DNA of 38,586 nt from Hyphomicrobiales bacterium (GCA_019237205.1 JAFAHO010000452.1:1-38586); one strand, 5' to 3'. Shown: positions 7,921 through 17,001, counted from the first letter of the stretch. The notes: generated by a model not told the origin, from the letters alone. Numbers and translations are program-made.

Positions 7921-8514
7921 TCATCGGCCTCGCCCGGTTGTGACCCCCATGAGATCGCCGAGCGTGTCGAGCGCGACCCGGAGGCGGTCAGTGACGACGG
8001 CGTCGGAGCGCCAAGGGGTGGCGAGTTCGGGGACGAAGCCGCGGCAGTCGCGCACCCCGGCGCCTTCGATGATGATGCGGGTGACGATCGGCCAAGCGGC
8101 AGGGCCAACCCGGTCCTCGGCCTTTCGGAGCTTGTCGCGGGCGTGCAGCGCCGCCTCGGACTGGGGCAGTCCCGGCCGCGGGCCGAAGCCGGTCGAGCCG
8201 AGCCGGTCGGGCGCGACCGCGCGCAGCGCGTCAAGCCGGGCGCGCTGGTGGGTCCGGCGCAAGGATTCGCCGATCAACCAGCGGATGTCGTTGAGTTTCT
8301 GGTCGTGCGGAGCCAGGAGGCGATTGGCGCGCATGGTGTCGAACGGGTCGAGAATGCGGCGCAGCCGCTCCGAGTCGCGGATCGGCGTCTCGCCAGCTTC
8401 CCTCGCGCGTGCGAGGCGCTCGGGCGTTGCGTCCAGCTTCTCCTGGACCGCGGTGGCAATCTCCTTCGGCCGCCTGCGGGGGCTCTTGGGCGCGGCGCGG
8501 GTGGTCCTGATCAT
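7921..8514 (-). CDS. Phage-like hypothetical protein, distantly DUF6456-like
   Basis: The 197-residue protein is very basic at its N-terminus (MIRTTRAAPKSPRRRPKEI) and mostly helical. The C-terminal stretch 133-190 (VGPAAWPIVTRIIIEGAGVRDC, then SDAVVTDRLRVALDTLGDLMG) follows the pattern of the DUF6456-type domain seen in many Rhizobiales phage-like or replication-related proteins. This is recognition by pattern only. Its ATG overlaps the TGA of the 75-residue gene upstream (ATGA), so the two are translationally coupled. A LexA box stands before the pair. Base composition is high-GC, in contrast to luxI 50 bp downstream. The biochemical role is unknown. Confidence 0.7.
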   Translation of the reverse strand: MIRTTRAAPKSPRRRPKEIATAVQEKLDATPERLARAREAGETPIRDSERLRRILDPFDTMRANRLLAPHDQKLNDIRWLIGESLRRTHQRARLDALRAVAPDRLGSTGFGPRPGLPQSEAALHARDKLRKAEDRVGPAAWPIVTRIIIEGAGVRDCRGFVPELATPWRSDAVVTDRLRVALDTLGDLMGVTTGRGR

Positions 8515-8738
8515 CGGACGAGCTCCGCGCAGAGGAGGGCCGGCGAGGTGCAGTAGGAACTCGTGGGGACCGGCGCGACGAAGCGCGGGGTCCGCGTCAT
8601 GCAGACCCGGACGTCAGTCGGCGGGCGGACATGGGCGCGCCTGAGGTCCTTGAGATGGCGGTCGCAGGCCCGTATCGCCGCCGCCCGCTCGCTGTCGATC
8701 TTCGGCGGCTTGCGCCGCGGCGGAATAGATGCGGTCAT
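8511..8738 (-). CDS. Small hypothetical protein, first gene of a LexA-box operon
   Basis: A 75-residue basic protein (MTASIPPRRKPPKIDSERAA...) starts at ATG 8738 behind the strong Shine-Dalgarno AAGGAGGGGAAG. I prefer this start to the in-frame ATG 45 bases upstream for that reason. A short charged helix at 15-34 (DSERAAAIRACDRHLKDLRR) is followed by a tail without clear structure. The stop overlaps the ATG of the next gene by 4 bases. The promoter and LexA box lie 51-95 bp upstream. I do not recognise a family. Confidence 0.65.
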   Translation of the reverse strand: MTASIPPRRKPPKIDSERAAAIRACDRHLKDLRRAHVRPPTDVRVCMTRTPRFVAPVPTSSYCTSPALLCAELVR

Positions 8739-8788
8739 GAACTTCCCCTCCTTCAGGCAGATCGACGGCCCCTTCGCCGCCATAAAAT

Positions 8789-8832
8789 GTTCTTGTTCTG
8801 TTCATATTGTGAAAAAGGGAAGCCGAAGTCAA
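8789..8832 (-). promoter_or_regulatory. Promoter with alphaproteobacterial LexA (SOS) box for the leftward small-gene operon
   Basis: On the + strand 8789-8803 reads GTTC-TTGTTCT-GTTC, an exact GTTC-N7-GTTC direct repeat, which is the known LexA-binding sequence of alphaproteobacteria. Reading leftward, a -35-like TTGACT (8832-8827) and a -10-like CAATAT (8809-8804) are 17 bp apart. The box starts immediately after the -10, where a repressor would block initiation. The first gene starts 51 bp further on. The neighbouring S24 repressor could also act here. Confidence 0.65.
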
Positions 8833-8840
8833 TTTTCTGC

Positions 8841-8869
8841 TTGCGGTTTTTCGGAAAGTTAGTTAATGT
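8841..8869 (+). promoter_or_regulatory. Candidate promoter of the S24 repressor gene
   Basis: TTGCGG (8841-8846) and TAATGT (8864-8869) are separated by 17 bases in the AT-rich divergent gap, about 47 bp upstream of the TTG start at 8916. The position is right for a divergent switch promoter facing the LexA-box operon. Both hexamers match the sigma-70 consensus only in part. Confidence 0.4.
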
Positions 8870-8915
8870 GCGGAGGCGGGTTCTTCGGCCCGTCGGAATC
8901 AAGGGGTATAAGACA

Positions 8916-9497
8916 TTGACCGTTGAATGGATCCGCGCCGGGCTTAAGCACACCGGCAAAACTCGCAGCGGCCTCGCCAAGGCGCTCGGTCGCTCGCCTT
9001 CGGCCGTAACCGATCTCCTCAACGGCCACCGCCGCCTGCGCGCCGACGAGATTGCGATCGTCGCCGAATATCTCGGCATCGAGCCGCCGCGCCTGCTCGG
9101 CGGCGGCGACAGGATCGTCCCCAAGGCCCCGCTTATCGGTCATGTGGGGGCAGGCGCGGTCGCGCATTTCTACGCCGACGGACAGGGTCCGTTCGACGAG
9201 GTCGAGGCGCCGCTCGACGCCAGGCCGACCACGGTCGCCGTACAGATCCGCGGCCATTCGCTCGGCGCGCTGTTCGACAATTGGCTGGTCTTCTACGACG
9301 ACATCCGCAACCCGCCGGACGACAGCCTCGTCGGGCGCATGTGCGTCTGCGGCCTGTCCGACGGGCGGGTGCTGATCAAGGCCGTGAAGCGGAGCCCCAA
9401 CACGGGCCTCTGGAATTTGCTCTCGAACACCGAGCCGCCGATCTATGACGTCGGCCTCGAATGGGCCGCGCCCGTGCGCGAGATGCGGCCGAGGTAG
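8916..9497 (+). CDS. LexA/cI-like transcriptional repressor (XRE helix-turn-helix plus S24 peptidase)
   Basis: The 193-residue protein has an N-terminal helix-turn-helix ([21 protein letters not shown], about 17-37) and a C-terminal S24 domain. The self-cleavage parts are visible: an Ala-Gly bond in HVGAGAV (Ala79-Gly80), the nucleophile Ser115 in [11 protein letters not shown] and the Lys155 base in VLIKAVKR. Phage repressors of this type are inactivated when RecA filaments trigger self-cleavage. I chose the TTG at 8916 (AAGGGG 9 bases upstream), since the helix-turn-helix follows at once; the frame is open further upstream through AT-rich promoter DNA. It is divergent from the LexA-box operon and would be expected to control it. 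No phage structural genes are nearby. Confidence 0.8.
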   Translation: MTVEWIRAGLKHTGKTRSGLAKALGRSPSAVTDLLNGHRRLRADEIAIVAEYLGIEPPRLLGGGDRIVPKAPLIGHVGAGAVAHFYADGQGPFDEVEAPLDARPTTVAVQIRGHSLGALFDNWLVFYDDIRNPPDDSLVGRMCVCGLSDGRVLIKAVKRSPNTGLWNLLSNTEPPIYDVGLEWAAPVREMRPR

Positions 9498-9504
9498 CTT
9501 GAGA

Positions 9505-9561
9505 GTGGCGAGTAGGGAGTGGCGAATGAAACGACGCGATTCGCCTCTCCCTACTCGACAC
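9505..9561. repeat. Palindromic repeat (23-base arms) between the repressor and dapE
   Basis: Arms 9505-9527 and 9539-9561 are inverted copies matching at 21 of 23 bases, around an 11-base loop. They are built of repeated ACTCGCCA-type octamers. A further partial copy, CTACTCGCC, at 9574-9582 touches the dapE ATG. It resembles the dispersed intergenic palindromes of GC-rich proteobacteria, and it could also fold as a long RNA hairpin. No T tract follows. Confidence 0.75.
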
Positions 9562-9582
9562 TCGCCATTGGGCCTACTCGCC

Positions 9583-10764
9583 ATGACCGGACCCGTCCTG
9601 TCTTCCCCGCCCTCCGCGCTCGACATCGCGCGCGCGCTCATCGCCTTTCCCTCGGTGACGCCGGCGGACGGCGGCGCGCTGCCGTATCTGCGCGATCTCC
9701 TCGTCCGCTCCGGTTTTAAGGCCGAGCTTGTGACATTCAGGGCGCCGGGGACGCCAGACGTTTTGAACCTTTACGCCCGCTTCGGGTCGAGCGCGCCGAA
9801 CCTCGCTTTTGCGGGACATACGGATGTCGTTCCCCCGGGCGACGTCTCGCGCTGGCGCTTCGACCCGTTCTCAGCAACGGTCGCCGAGGGCCAGCTCTGG
9901 GGCCGCGGCGCCTGCGACATGAAAGGCGGCATTGCGGCGTCGATCACAGCGGCTTTGCGTTTCATCGGCACGGGTCCGTTTTCCGGCTCGATCAGTTTCC
10001 TTATCACCGGCGACGAGGAGGGCCCGTCGATCAACGGCGCGGTCAAGCTGATCGACTGGGCGCTCGCGAGGGGCGAGCGGTTCGATCATTGCATCGTCAG
10101 TGAGCCGACCTGCGTCACGGAGCTCGGCGATACGATCAAGAACGGCAGGCGCGGTTCGCTGACCGGGCGGCTCACGCTGCACGGGCGTCAGGGCCATGTC
10201 GCCTATCCTCACATCGCCGACAATCCGATCCGCGCGCTCGCCCCGGTTCTCTCCGCCCTGTTCGCGCCGCCGCTCGATTCCGGCGGCCCGGACTTCGAGC
10301 CGTCAAATCTCGAAGTCGTGAGCGTCGACGTCGGCAATCCGGCGGCGAACGTCATTCCCGGCGAGGTTCGGCTCGTCTCCAATATCCGCTTCAACGACGC
10401 TTGGACGCCGGAGACCCTGTCGGCGGAGATCGCGCGTCGAGTCGGGGCGGGGGCGGGCGACGCGCGCTTCTCGCTGACCTTCGATCCGACTAATGCGGTC
10501 GCGTTTCTGACCAAACGCGGGCCGTTCACCGACCTCCTCGCCGCCGCCATTGAGGACGTGACCGGACGATGCCCCACGCTTTCGACGAACGGGGGCACTT
10601 CGGATGCGCGCTTCATCAAGGCCGTTTGCCCGGTCGTCGAGCTCGGTCTCGTCAACGCGACCATTCATGCGGTCGACGAACGGGTTCCGCTCGAGGATCT
10701 CGAGGGGCTGACGCGCATCTATGAGCGTGCGCTCGAGCGCTATTTCGCGGGGTCCGGTCCGTAA
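9583..10764 (+). CDS. dapE: Succinyl-diaminopimelate desuccinylase DapE
   Basis: DapE hydrolyses N-succinyl-LL-diaminopimelate to LL-diaminopimelate and succinate in the lysine and peptidoglycan precursor pathway. The 393-residue M20-family enzyme keeps the di-zinc site: His79 and Asp81 in [13 protein letters not shown], bridging Asp112 in [10 protein letters not shown], catalytic Glu145 and Glu146 in [10 protein letters not shown], and the late His in [20 protein letters not shown] is the family signature. ATG 9583 matches family N-termini but has no clear Shine-Dalgarno because a repeat abuts it. An in-frame ATG at 9526 would translate the repeat as a 19-residue extension. The 3' end overlaps truA, which faces it, by 25 bases. 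Confidence 0.95.
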   Translation: MTGPVLSSPPSALDIARALIAFPSVTPADGGALPYLRDLLVRSGFKAELVTFRAPGTPDVLNLYARFGSSAPNLAFAGHTDVVPPGDVSRWRFDPFSATVAEGQLWGRGACDMKGGIAASITAALRFIGTGPFSGSISFLITGDEEGPSINGAVKLIDWALARGERFDHCIVSEPTCVTELGDTIKNGRRGSLTGRLTLHGRQGHVAYPHIADNPIRALAPVLSALFAPPLDSGGPDFEPSNLEVVSVDVGNPAANVIPGEVRLVSNIRFNDAWTPETLSAEIARRVGAGAGDARFSLTFDPTNAVAFLTKRGPFTDLLAAAIEDVTGRCPTLSTNGGTSDARFIKAVCPVVELGLVNATIHAVDERVPLEDLEGLTRIYERALERYFAGSGP

Positions 10765-11495
10765 TCAACCCGCGCCAGATAGAGACCGTGCGGCGGGGCC
10801 ACCTGGCCGCAGCGGCTCCGGTCGGCGGCCTCCAGTGCGGACCTGAGATCGGCTGGGCTCCAGCGCCCGGCGCCGACGTCGACCAGTGAGCCGACCATCG
10901 ACCGCACCTGGCGGTGCAGGAACGACAGCGCGCTGACCTCGAAGGCGATGGCGTCGCCCTCGCGACGCACCTCGAGCCGGTCGAGCGTGCGGACCGGCGA
11001 TTTCGCCTGACACTGCGCGTCTCGGAAGGTGGTGAAGTCGTGCCGGCCGACCAGTGGGCGCGCGGCCCCCTGCATGGCCTCAGCGTCGAGTTGCGGCTTG
11101 ATCGCCCATGCGCGGCCGCGCTCGATCGTCAACGGCGCGCGGCGATTGATGATTCGATAGACATAGTGCCGGGCGCGGGCGCTGTGGCGAGCGTCGAAAT
11201 CATCGGCGGCGCGCTCAACCCTGATCACGGCGATCGGATGGGGAACGAGCCGGGCGTTGAGCCCCTCGCCGAGCCGAAAGGGCGCCCAGTCGCGCGCAAG
11301 ATCGACATGCGCGACTTGGCCCGTCGCATGCACACCCGCGTCGGTGCGCCCCGCTCCATACGCGATCGCGCGTTCGCCCGTCATGGCGAGGACGGCATCC
11401 TCCAGCGCCTCCTGCACGGAGACGCCATTGTCCTGCCGCTGCCAGCCGACAAAGGGCCCGCCGTCATATTCGAGGATCAGCTTGAAACGTGGCAT
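10740..11495 (-). CDS. truA: tRNA pseudouridine(38-40) synthase TruA
   Basis: TruA makes pseudouridine at positions 38-40 of the tRNA anticodon stem. The 251-residue protein starts [21 protein letters not shown] and carries the catalytic Asp52 in [14 protein letters not shown]. The C-terminal [17 protein letters not shown] segment is also typical. I use ATG 11495, where family members begin; the frame is open 37 codons further upstream without matching the family. The gene is convergent with dapE and overlaps it by 25 bases. The fmt/def genes that accompany truA in many Rhizobiales are not here. Confidence 0.95.
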   Translation of the reverse strand: MPRFKLILEYDGGPFVGWQRQDNGVSVQEALEDAVLAMTGERAIAYGAGRTDAGVHATGQVAHVDLARDWAPFRLGEGLNARLVPHPIAVIRVERAADDFDARHSARARHYVYRIINRRAPLTIERGRAWAIKPQLDAEAMQGAARPLVGRHDFTTFRDAQCQAKSPVRTLDRLEVRREGDAIAFEVSALSFLHRQVRSMVGSLVDVGAGRWSPADLRSALEAADRSRCGQVAPPHGLYLARVDYGPDPAK

Positions 11496-11657
11496 TCGGC
11501 CTTGAAGGATTCGCGCCGCTCCGCGCGTGATCCCGACCTTTATGTCAGGACTTGGCTCGATGGAACCGGCGTCGGGGGCGACTGGCCGAAGGGCCCGATT
11601 GTGCATCGCAGCAAATTGTGAAAGGCTCGACCGTCACGAAACCCCGCCCGTTGCACG

Positions 11658-14600
11658 ATGTCCATTCAAGCCGCCATCCATCACCTCACGCACTACAAAT
11701 ACGACCGGCCGGTCTCGCTCGGCCCACAGATCATCAGGCTTAGACCGGCGCCGCACAGCCGCACCCGCGTGATCTCGCATTCGCTGAAAGTCATGCCCGC
11801 CGGGCATTTCGTGAACGTCCAGCAGGACCCGTATGGCAACTGGCTGGCGCGCTACGTCTTCCCGGAACTCGTCAACGAACTGAAGATCGAGGTCGACGTC
11901 GTCGCCGACATGACGGTCTACAATCCCTTCGATTTCTTCGTCGAGGAAAGCGCGGAGGTCTGGCCGTTCCAATATGGTGAGGATCTCAGCCCCGACCTCG
12001 TGATCTACCGCACCCCCGAGCACGCGGGTCCCAGGCTGCAGGCCTATCTCAGCGGCGTCGACCGGTCGCCAAAGCGCACTGTGGATTTCGTGGTCGACCT
12101 CAACCGGCGCCTGGCGAGGGAGATCGAATACGTCATCCGGATGGAGCCGGGCGTTCAGAACCCGGAAGAGACGTTCGAGCGGGGACTTGGCTCGTGCCGC
12201 GATTCGAGCTGGCTCCTGGTGCAGATCCTGCGCCATCTGGGGTTCGCGGCGCGGTTCGTGTCGGGCTATCTGATTCAGCTCAAACCCGATCTCGTCGCGC
12301 TCGACGGCCCGCCCGGCGCCGACCACGACTTCACCGATCTCCACGCATGGGTCGAGGTCTATCTTCCGGGCGCCGGCTGGATCGGGCTCGATCCGACCTC
12401 GGGCCTGCTCGCCGGCGAGAGCCATATTCCGCTGGCGGCGACCCCGCATTATCGCAATGCCGCGCCGATCTCCGGCCTCGCGAGTTTCGCCAATGTCGAT
12501 TTCTCCTTCGACATGCAGGTCAGGCGGGTCGCCGAGCACCCACGCATCACCAAGCCCTTCTCCGAGGAAGCCTGGACGGCGCTCGATGCTCTGGGCGAGA
12601 AAGTCGACGCGGCGCTTGTCTCCGATGATGCGCGGCTCACCATGGGCGGCGAGCCGACCTTCGTCTCGATCGACGATTTCGAGTCCGAAGAGTGGAACAC
12701 AGAGGCCGTCGGTCCGACCAAACGGGGGCTAGCCGACACGCTCATTCGGCGCCTCCGCGACCGCTTCGCGCCCGGCGGGTTCCTCCACTACGGGCAGGGC
12801 AAATGGTATCCCGGCGAATCCCTGCCGCGCTGGACCTTCTCGCTCTACTGGCGGCGCGACGGCAAGCCGATCTGGTCGGATGGAAAGCGGATCGCGGCGG
12901 AGGGCCAGGAAACCGGGGCCGACAACCAGAAGGCTGAAGCTCTCCTGGCCGCGATGGCCTTGGAGCTCGGCCTTGAGACCGACTATGTCCAGCCGGCCTA
13001 CGAGGATCCAGCCGCGTGGATCGTCAAGGAAGCCAGTCTGCCGGAGAACGTCACGCCTGAGAATTCCAAGCTCAAGGATCCGGAGGAGCGGCTCAGGCTT
13101 GCGCGGGTGTTTGCGCGAGGGTTGACCGAGCCGTCGGGTTACGTCCTGCCGATTCAGCGCTGGCAGGCGCAGGCGTCGGGCCACCGCTGGCGCAGCGAAA
13201 GATGGAAGACGCGGCGCGGGGCGCTTTATCTTGCGCCGGGCGACAGCCCTGTCGGCTACCGCCTGCCGCTCGGCGCGCTGCCCTATGTGCCGCCGGCGTC
13301 GTTTCCCTATGTCGTCGAGGCCGACCCGACCGAGCCGCGCGGGCTGCTGCCAGACTTCGCCGCGGAACGGGAGCGCGCCCAGCGGGTCGCCTCGTTCGCC
13401 GCGGCGGAGCCGGGCCAGGAGCGGGTCGAGCAGCGTCTCGGCGACATCGACGGCGCGGTGCGGACGGCGGTAACCGTCGAAGCGCGCGACGGACGCCTCT
13501 GTGTCTTCCTGCCGCCGGTCGAGCGGCTGGAGGACTACCTCGAGCTGGTGGCGGTCGCCGAGGCGGCGGCGGCCCGGGTCGGACTGCCGGTGCATATCGA
13601 GGGCTACCCGCCGCCAACCGATCCGCGCCTCAACGTGATCCGCGTCGCGCCGGACCCCGGCGTCATCGAGGTGAACATCCACCCGGCCGCGAGCTGGCGC
13701 GAATGCGTGGCGACGACCGAGACGATCTACGAGGAAGCGCGGCTTTCGCGGCTCGGCGCCGACAAGTTCATGATCGACGGCAAGCACTCCGGGACGGGCG
13801 GCGGCAACCATGTCGTGGTCGGCGGCGCGACGCCGCTCGACAGCCCCTTCCTGAGGCGCCCCGACCTGCTGAAAAGTCTCGTCACCCACTGGCTGAGGCA
13901 TCCGAGCCTCTCCTATTTTTTCTCCGGCCTCTTCATCGGACCGACCAGCCAGGCGCCCCGCGTCGACGAGGCTCGCCACGATAGTCTTTACGAGCTCGAG
14001 ATCGCGTTCGCGCAGATCCCTCGTCCGGGAGAGGGCAAGTCGCCCCGGCCATGGCTCCTCGACCGCCTGACGCGCAACATCCTGACCGACGTGACCGGCA
14101 ACACCCACCGCGCCGAAATCTGCATCGACAAGCTCTATTCCCCGGACGGCCCAACCGGACGCCTCGGACTGATCGAATTCCGCGGCTTCGAGATGCCGCC
14201 GGACCCGCGCATGAGCCTCGCCCAACAACTCCTGATCCGCGCCATCATCGCGCGCCTATGGCGCGACCCGCTTGACGGGGCGCTGCCGCGCTGGGGCTCA
14301 TCGCTGCACGACCGTTTCATGCTGCCGCATTTCGTCTGGGAGGACCTCCTCGAAGTGCTGGCGGACCTCAGGGCGCATGGCTTCGCCTTCCGCTCCGACT
14401 GGTACGAGGCGCAGCGCGAATTCCGCTTCCCGTTCTGCGGCGAGGTCGAATACGAGGGCGTCAAGCTCGAGCTGCGTCAGGCGCTCGAACCCTGGCATGT
14501 GCTGGGCGAGACCGGGGCGATCGGCGGCACCGCGCGCTACACCGACAGTTCGACCGAGCGGGTGCAGGTCCAGCTGACGACGGCCGATCCCGATCGCTAC

Positions 14601-14975
14601 GTGGTCGCCTGCAACCGGCGCCGCGTGCCCCTGCGCGAAACCTCGACTGAAGGCGTTTCGGTCGGGGCGGTGCGCTACAAGGCCTGGAAGCCGGCGATGG
14701 CGATGCACCCGACCGTGCCGGTTCATGCGCCGCTCGTCCTCGACATCTTCGATGCGTGGAGCGGGCGGGCGCTCGGCGGCTGCGTCTATCACGTCGCTCA
14801 TCCGGGCGGGCGCAGCTATGACACCTTTCCCGTCAACTCCAACGAGGCCGAGGCGCGACGGCTCGCCCGGTTCGAGGCGCGCGGACATACGCCGGGATCT
14901 TACGAGCCGCCGCCGGAAGCGCCCCATCCAGAATTTCCGCTGACGCTGGATTTGAGGCGGCCGGCGGGGATTTAG
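11658..14975 (+). CDS. Large transglutaminase-like protein with DUF2126 domain
   Basis: This cytoplasmic-looking protein of 1105 residues has three parts: a bacterial transglutaminase N-terminal beta domain (about 1-120), a transglutaminase-like cysteine-protease core (about 140-280) and a long DUF2126 region filling the rest. The catalytic triad is complete: Cys180 in GSCRDSS, His229 in DLHAWVEV and Asp245 in GLDPTSG. No signal peptide is visible. The family is usually grouped with circularly permuted ATP-grasp and alpha-E proteins, suggesting peptide ligation or cleavage, but neither partner is within reach here. The ATG is 162 bp from the truA start, divergent from it. The substrate is unknown. 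Confidence 0.9.
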   Translation: MSIQAAIHHLTHYKYDRPVSLGPQIIRLRPAPHSRTRVISHSLKVMPAGHFVNVQQDPYGNWLARYVFPELVNELKIEVDVVADMTVYNPFDFFVEESAEVWPFQYGEDLSPDLVIYRTPEHAGPRLQAYLSGVDRSPKRTVDFVVDLNRRLAREIEYVIRMEPGVQNPEETFERGLGSCRDSSWLLVQILRHLGFAARFVSGYLIQLKPDLVALDGPPGADHDFTDLHAWVEVYLPGAGWIGLDPTSGLLAGESHIPLAATPHYRNAAPISGLASFANVDFSFDMQVRRVAEHPRITKPFSEEAWTALDALGEKVDAALVSDDARLTMGGEPTFVSIDDFESEEWNTEAVGPTKRGLADTLIRRLRDRFAPGGFLHYGQGKWYPGESLPRWTFSLYWRRDGKPIWSDGKRIAAEGQETGADNQKAEALLAAMALELGLETDYVQPAYEDPAAWIVKEASLPENVTPENSKLKDPEERLRLARVFARGLTEPSGYVLPIQRWQAQASGHRWRSERWKTRRGALYLAPGDSPVGYRLPLGALPYVPPASFPYVVEADPTEPRGLLPDFAAERERAQRVASFAAAEPGQERVEQRLGDIDGAVRTAVTVEARDGRLCVFLPPVERLEDYLELVAVAEAAAARVGLPVHIEGYPPPTDPRLNVIRVAPDPGVIEVNIHPAASWRECVATTETIYEEARLSRLGADKFMIDGKHSGTGGGNHVVVGGATPLDSPFLRRPDLLKSLVTHWLRHPSLSYFFSGLFIGPTSQAPRVDEARHDSLYELEIAFAQIPRPGEGKSPRPWLLDRLTRNILTDVTGNTHRAEICIDKLYSPDGPTGRLGLIEFRGFEMPPDPRMSLAQQLLIRAIIARLWRDPLDGALPRWGSSLHDRFMLPHFVWEDLLEVLADLRAHGFAFRSDWYEAQREFRFPFCGEVEYEGVKLELRQALEPWHVLGETGAIGGTARYTDSSTERVQVQLTTADPDRYVVACNRRRVPLRETSTEGVSVGAVRYKAWKPAMAMHPTVPVHAPLVLDIFDAWSGRALGGCVYHVAHPGGRSYDTFPVNSNEAEARRLARFEARGHTPGSYEPPPEAPHPEFPLTLDLRRPAGI

Positions 14976-15765
14976 CCTCTGCCTTCGAACGCCGCCTCCA
15001 CGAGGGCTTTGCCGTGCGCCGGCTTCGTCCGGCAGGCGCGCATAGCGTCCGGATCAGTGGGAGTCATAGCGCCAACATCTATAGTATTATTCATGCCAAC
15101 GCGAGTGGAAGCGTTTTCCCGAACCAGGAGCCTTCCTCGATCGCGTGGCGGCGGTGACTGGCCGCAGCCCGCGCCCTGGGGGCCGAGACTCAAGACGAAA
15201 TCCGGCGTGGCGGGCGAGGCAATTGAAATTGAAGCCGGTGTCACTGCCAACCCAAGTTGCGGGCGGCCACGATGGCTCTGCGGACGGTGAATGAAGACTG
15301 GCATCTGAATCACGGCCGCGGAACAGCGGCCGACGGTCAACGCGCCAAAACCACCCATCGTCGGTCAAATCACTTGCATGTCGCCCGCGGTCGCGCCGAT
15401 ACTGTCGTTGAGTGATTTCAACCCAGACTAGGGGGGCGGGCCGGACTGCCTATCGGGGTTGCGAGCCACCGCAGAGATGTCAGCCTCAACACGATCGCCC
15501 GTTGCGAGGCTGCGACAAACCGACCCCGCCGCCACCCTTTTCAGCCATAATGGCGCGCCGCAGGCGCTGATTGGCTGCTTAGGGTTGGGACTGCTCAGCT
15601 AGCCTAGCCTGGGCAGGGTCGTTCCCGAACACGGGCGGCGGCGCGGCAGTGGCAACCTTGGTTGTTCTGAGACCTCTCGCGATGGGAACCTCTCGCTGTA
15701 GACTGCTCCGCGGTCGCCATCGGAAAGAGGGACGCACGGGTCGAAGCGGAGGCGCAAAATTCAGC
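14976..15765. other. Gene-poor gap of 0.8 kb
   Basis: I recognise no gene here. Leftward open frames exist (up to 128 codons, 14972-15358), but they show no family features or ribosome-binding site. A few short repeats occur: GTTGCGAG twice at 15459-15466 and 15501-15508, and the dyad CAACC-TT-GGTTG near 15653-15664. The right part must hold the promoter of the transglycosylase gene. An open frame upstream of TTG 15766 could extend that gene to 15649. Confidence 0.4.
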
Positions 15766-17001
15766 TTGTCGGTTATTCGTTTTTGCGTGTTCGCCCTGCT
15801 GACCGGCTGTGTCGCTTTCTCGGCGAACGCTCATGGAAAGAAGCCATCCGCCCGGGATCGTTCCTTTCAGGAATTCGTCTCCTCGCTTTGGCCGCTTGTC
15901 GAAGCGCACGGAGTTAAGAGGGAAACCTTCGATCGCGCATTCGCCAACGTCAGGTTCGACCCGAAAATCGTCGCCAACACGATCGAGCAGCCGGAATTCG
16001 TGGAGCCGATCTGGCAATATATCGCGGGCGCCGTTTCGCCGTCGCGGATCGCCCGCGGTCGCGATTTGGCGCGGGCTGAGCGCGTCTGGCTGTCGAAGGC
16101 GAACAAAGACTACGGCGTCGATAGCGGCGTGATCATGGGGATCTGGGGATTGGAGACCGACTTCGGAGCCTTCACTGGAACCGACAATGTCGTCCAGGCG
16201 CTGGCGACTCTCGCCTTCATCCACTTCCGCGGCGACTATTTCCGGAACGAACTAATCTCGGCGCTCATCATTCTGGACGATGGCGAGATCGACGCGCGTC
16301 GCATGCTTGGGTCCTGGGCGGGAGCGATGGGCCAGACCCAGTTCATGCCTTCGAGCTTCCTGATTTACGCCGTCGATTTCGAGGGCAGCGGCCGGCGCGA
16401 CATCTGGGCCAGCGCGCCCGACGCTATTGGCTCGACCGCCAACTTTCTCGCCGCGCACGGATGGACGAGGGACCTACCCTGGGGCTTCGAGGTTCGGTTA
16501 CCAGACGACTTCTCGTTGACTGACGCCGATTCCTCAAAGCCGGCCCCCTTCAGCGCGTTCGCCGGCCGCGGCGTCCAACGGGCTGACCAGGCGTCGTTTC
16601 CCAAGTCCGGCGAGGGTCGGCTGCTCTTGCCAGCCGGCCTTAGGGGGCCAACCTTCCTCGTCACAAGCAATTTCGATGTGATCAAGACCTACAACACGTC
16701 GACGTCCTACGCCCTTGCGGTCGCTTTGCTCGGAGACGCGATAGAGGGGGGTCGAGGTCTCGTCGCCAGCTGGCCAACCTCCGATCGGCCTCTCAACGTC
16801 AATCAAGTTCGACGGCTGCAAGCCAAACTCGCAAAGCTCGGCTATAATGTCGGAGAGATTGACGGGATGGTCGGCGAGTCGGTTCAGTCTGCGGTTCGCG
16901 CCTACCAGGAGCGAAAGGGCCTGAAGCCAGATGGTTACGCAACCTTGGCCTTGTTGAAACGAATCGAGTCGGAAAGAATAGGATCGGCGGGACTTCGATG
17001 A
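15766..17001 (+). CDS. Lytic murein transglycosylase, MltB/SLT2 family, with peptidoglycan-binding domain
   Basis: The enzyme cleaves the MurNAc-GlcNAc bond of peptidoglycan to form 1,6-anhydromuropeptides. The SLT_2 domain spans about 33-320, with catalytic Glu130 in GIWGLETDFG and the family motifs WAGAMGQTQFMPSSF and FLAAHGW. A PG_binding_1 domain closes the protein (NQVRRLQAKLAKLGYNVGEI...YQERKGLKPDG). I chose TTG 15766: GGAGG lies 13 bases upstream, and this start gives a clean signal sequence, MSVIRFCVFALLTGCVAFSANA. Its LTGC could be a lipobox (Cys15), as in MltB lipoproteins, or the site could be signal peptidase I after ANA. Starts at 15682 or 15649 remain possible. It overlaps the next gene by ATGA. 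Confidence 0.9.
   Translation: MSVIRFCVFALLTGCVAFSANAHGKKPSARDRSFQEFVSSLWPLVEAHGVKRETFDRAFANVRFDPKIVANTIEQPEFVEPIWQYIAGAVSPSRIARGRDLARAERVWLSKANKDYGVDSGVIMGIWGLETDFGAFTGTDNVVQALATLAFIHFRGDYFRNELISALIILDDGEIDARRMLGSWAGAMGQTQFMPSSFLIYAVDFEGSGRRDIWASAPDAIGSTANFLAAHGWTRDLPWGFEVRLPDDFSLTDADSSKPAPFSAFAGRGVQRADQASFPKSGEGRLLLPAGLRGPTFLVTSNFDVIKTYNTSTSYALAVALLGDAIEGGRGLVASWPTSDRPLNVNQVRRLQAKLAKLGYNVGEIDGMVGESVQSAVRAYQERKGLKPDGYATLALLKRIESERIGSAGLR

Noticed and set aside
7871-7960. Lux box directly upstream of luxI
   Set aside because: Only a very loose CTG...CAG dyad is visible, and the sequence is partly the coding end of the upstream gene.
6081-9497. Complete prophage or integrative element
   Set aside because: A repressor and two phage-like small genes are present, but no integrase, att repeats, or structural or packaging genes.
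12729-14228. Antisense frame of 499 codons within the DUF2126 gene
   Set aside because: It has no recognisable motif or ribosome-binding site and lies fully inside a gene with an intact catalytic triad.
14972-15358. Leftward 128-codon frame after the DUF2126 gene
   Set aside because: No Shine-Dalgarno, no conserved motif and irregular composition. I keep it only as a possible gene remnant.
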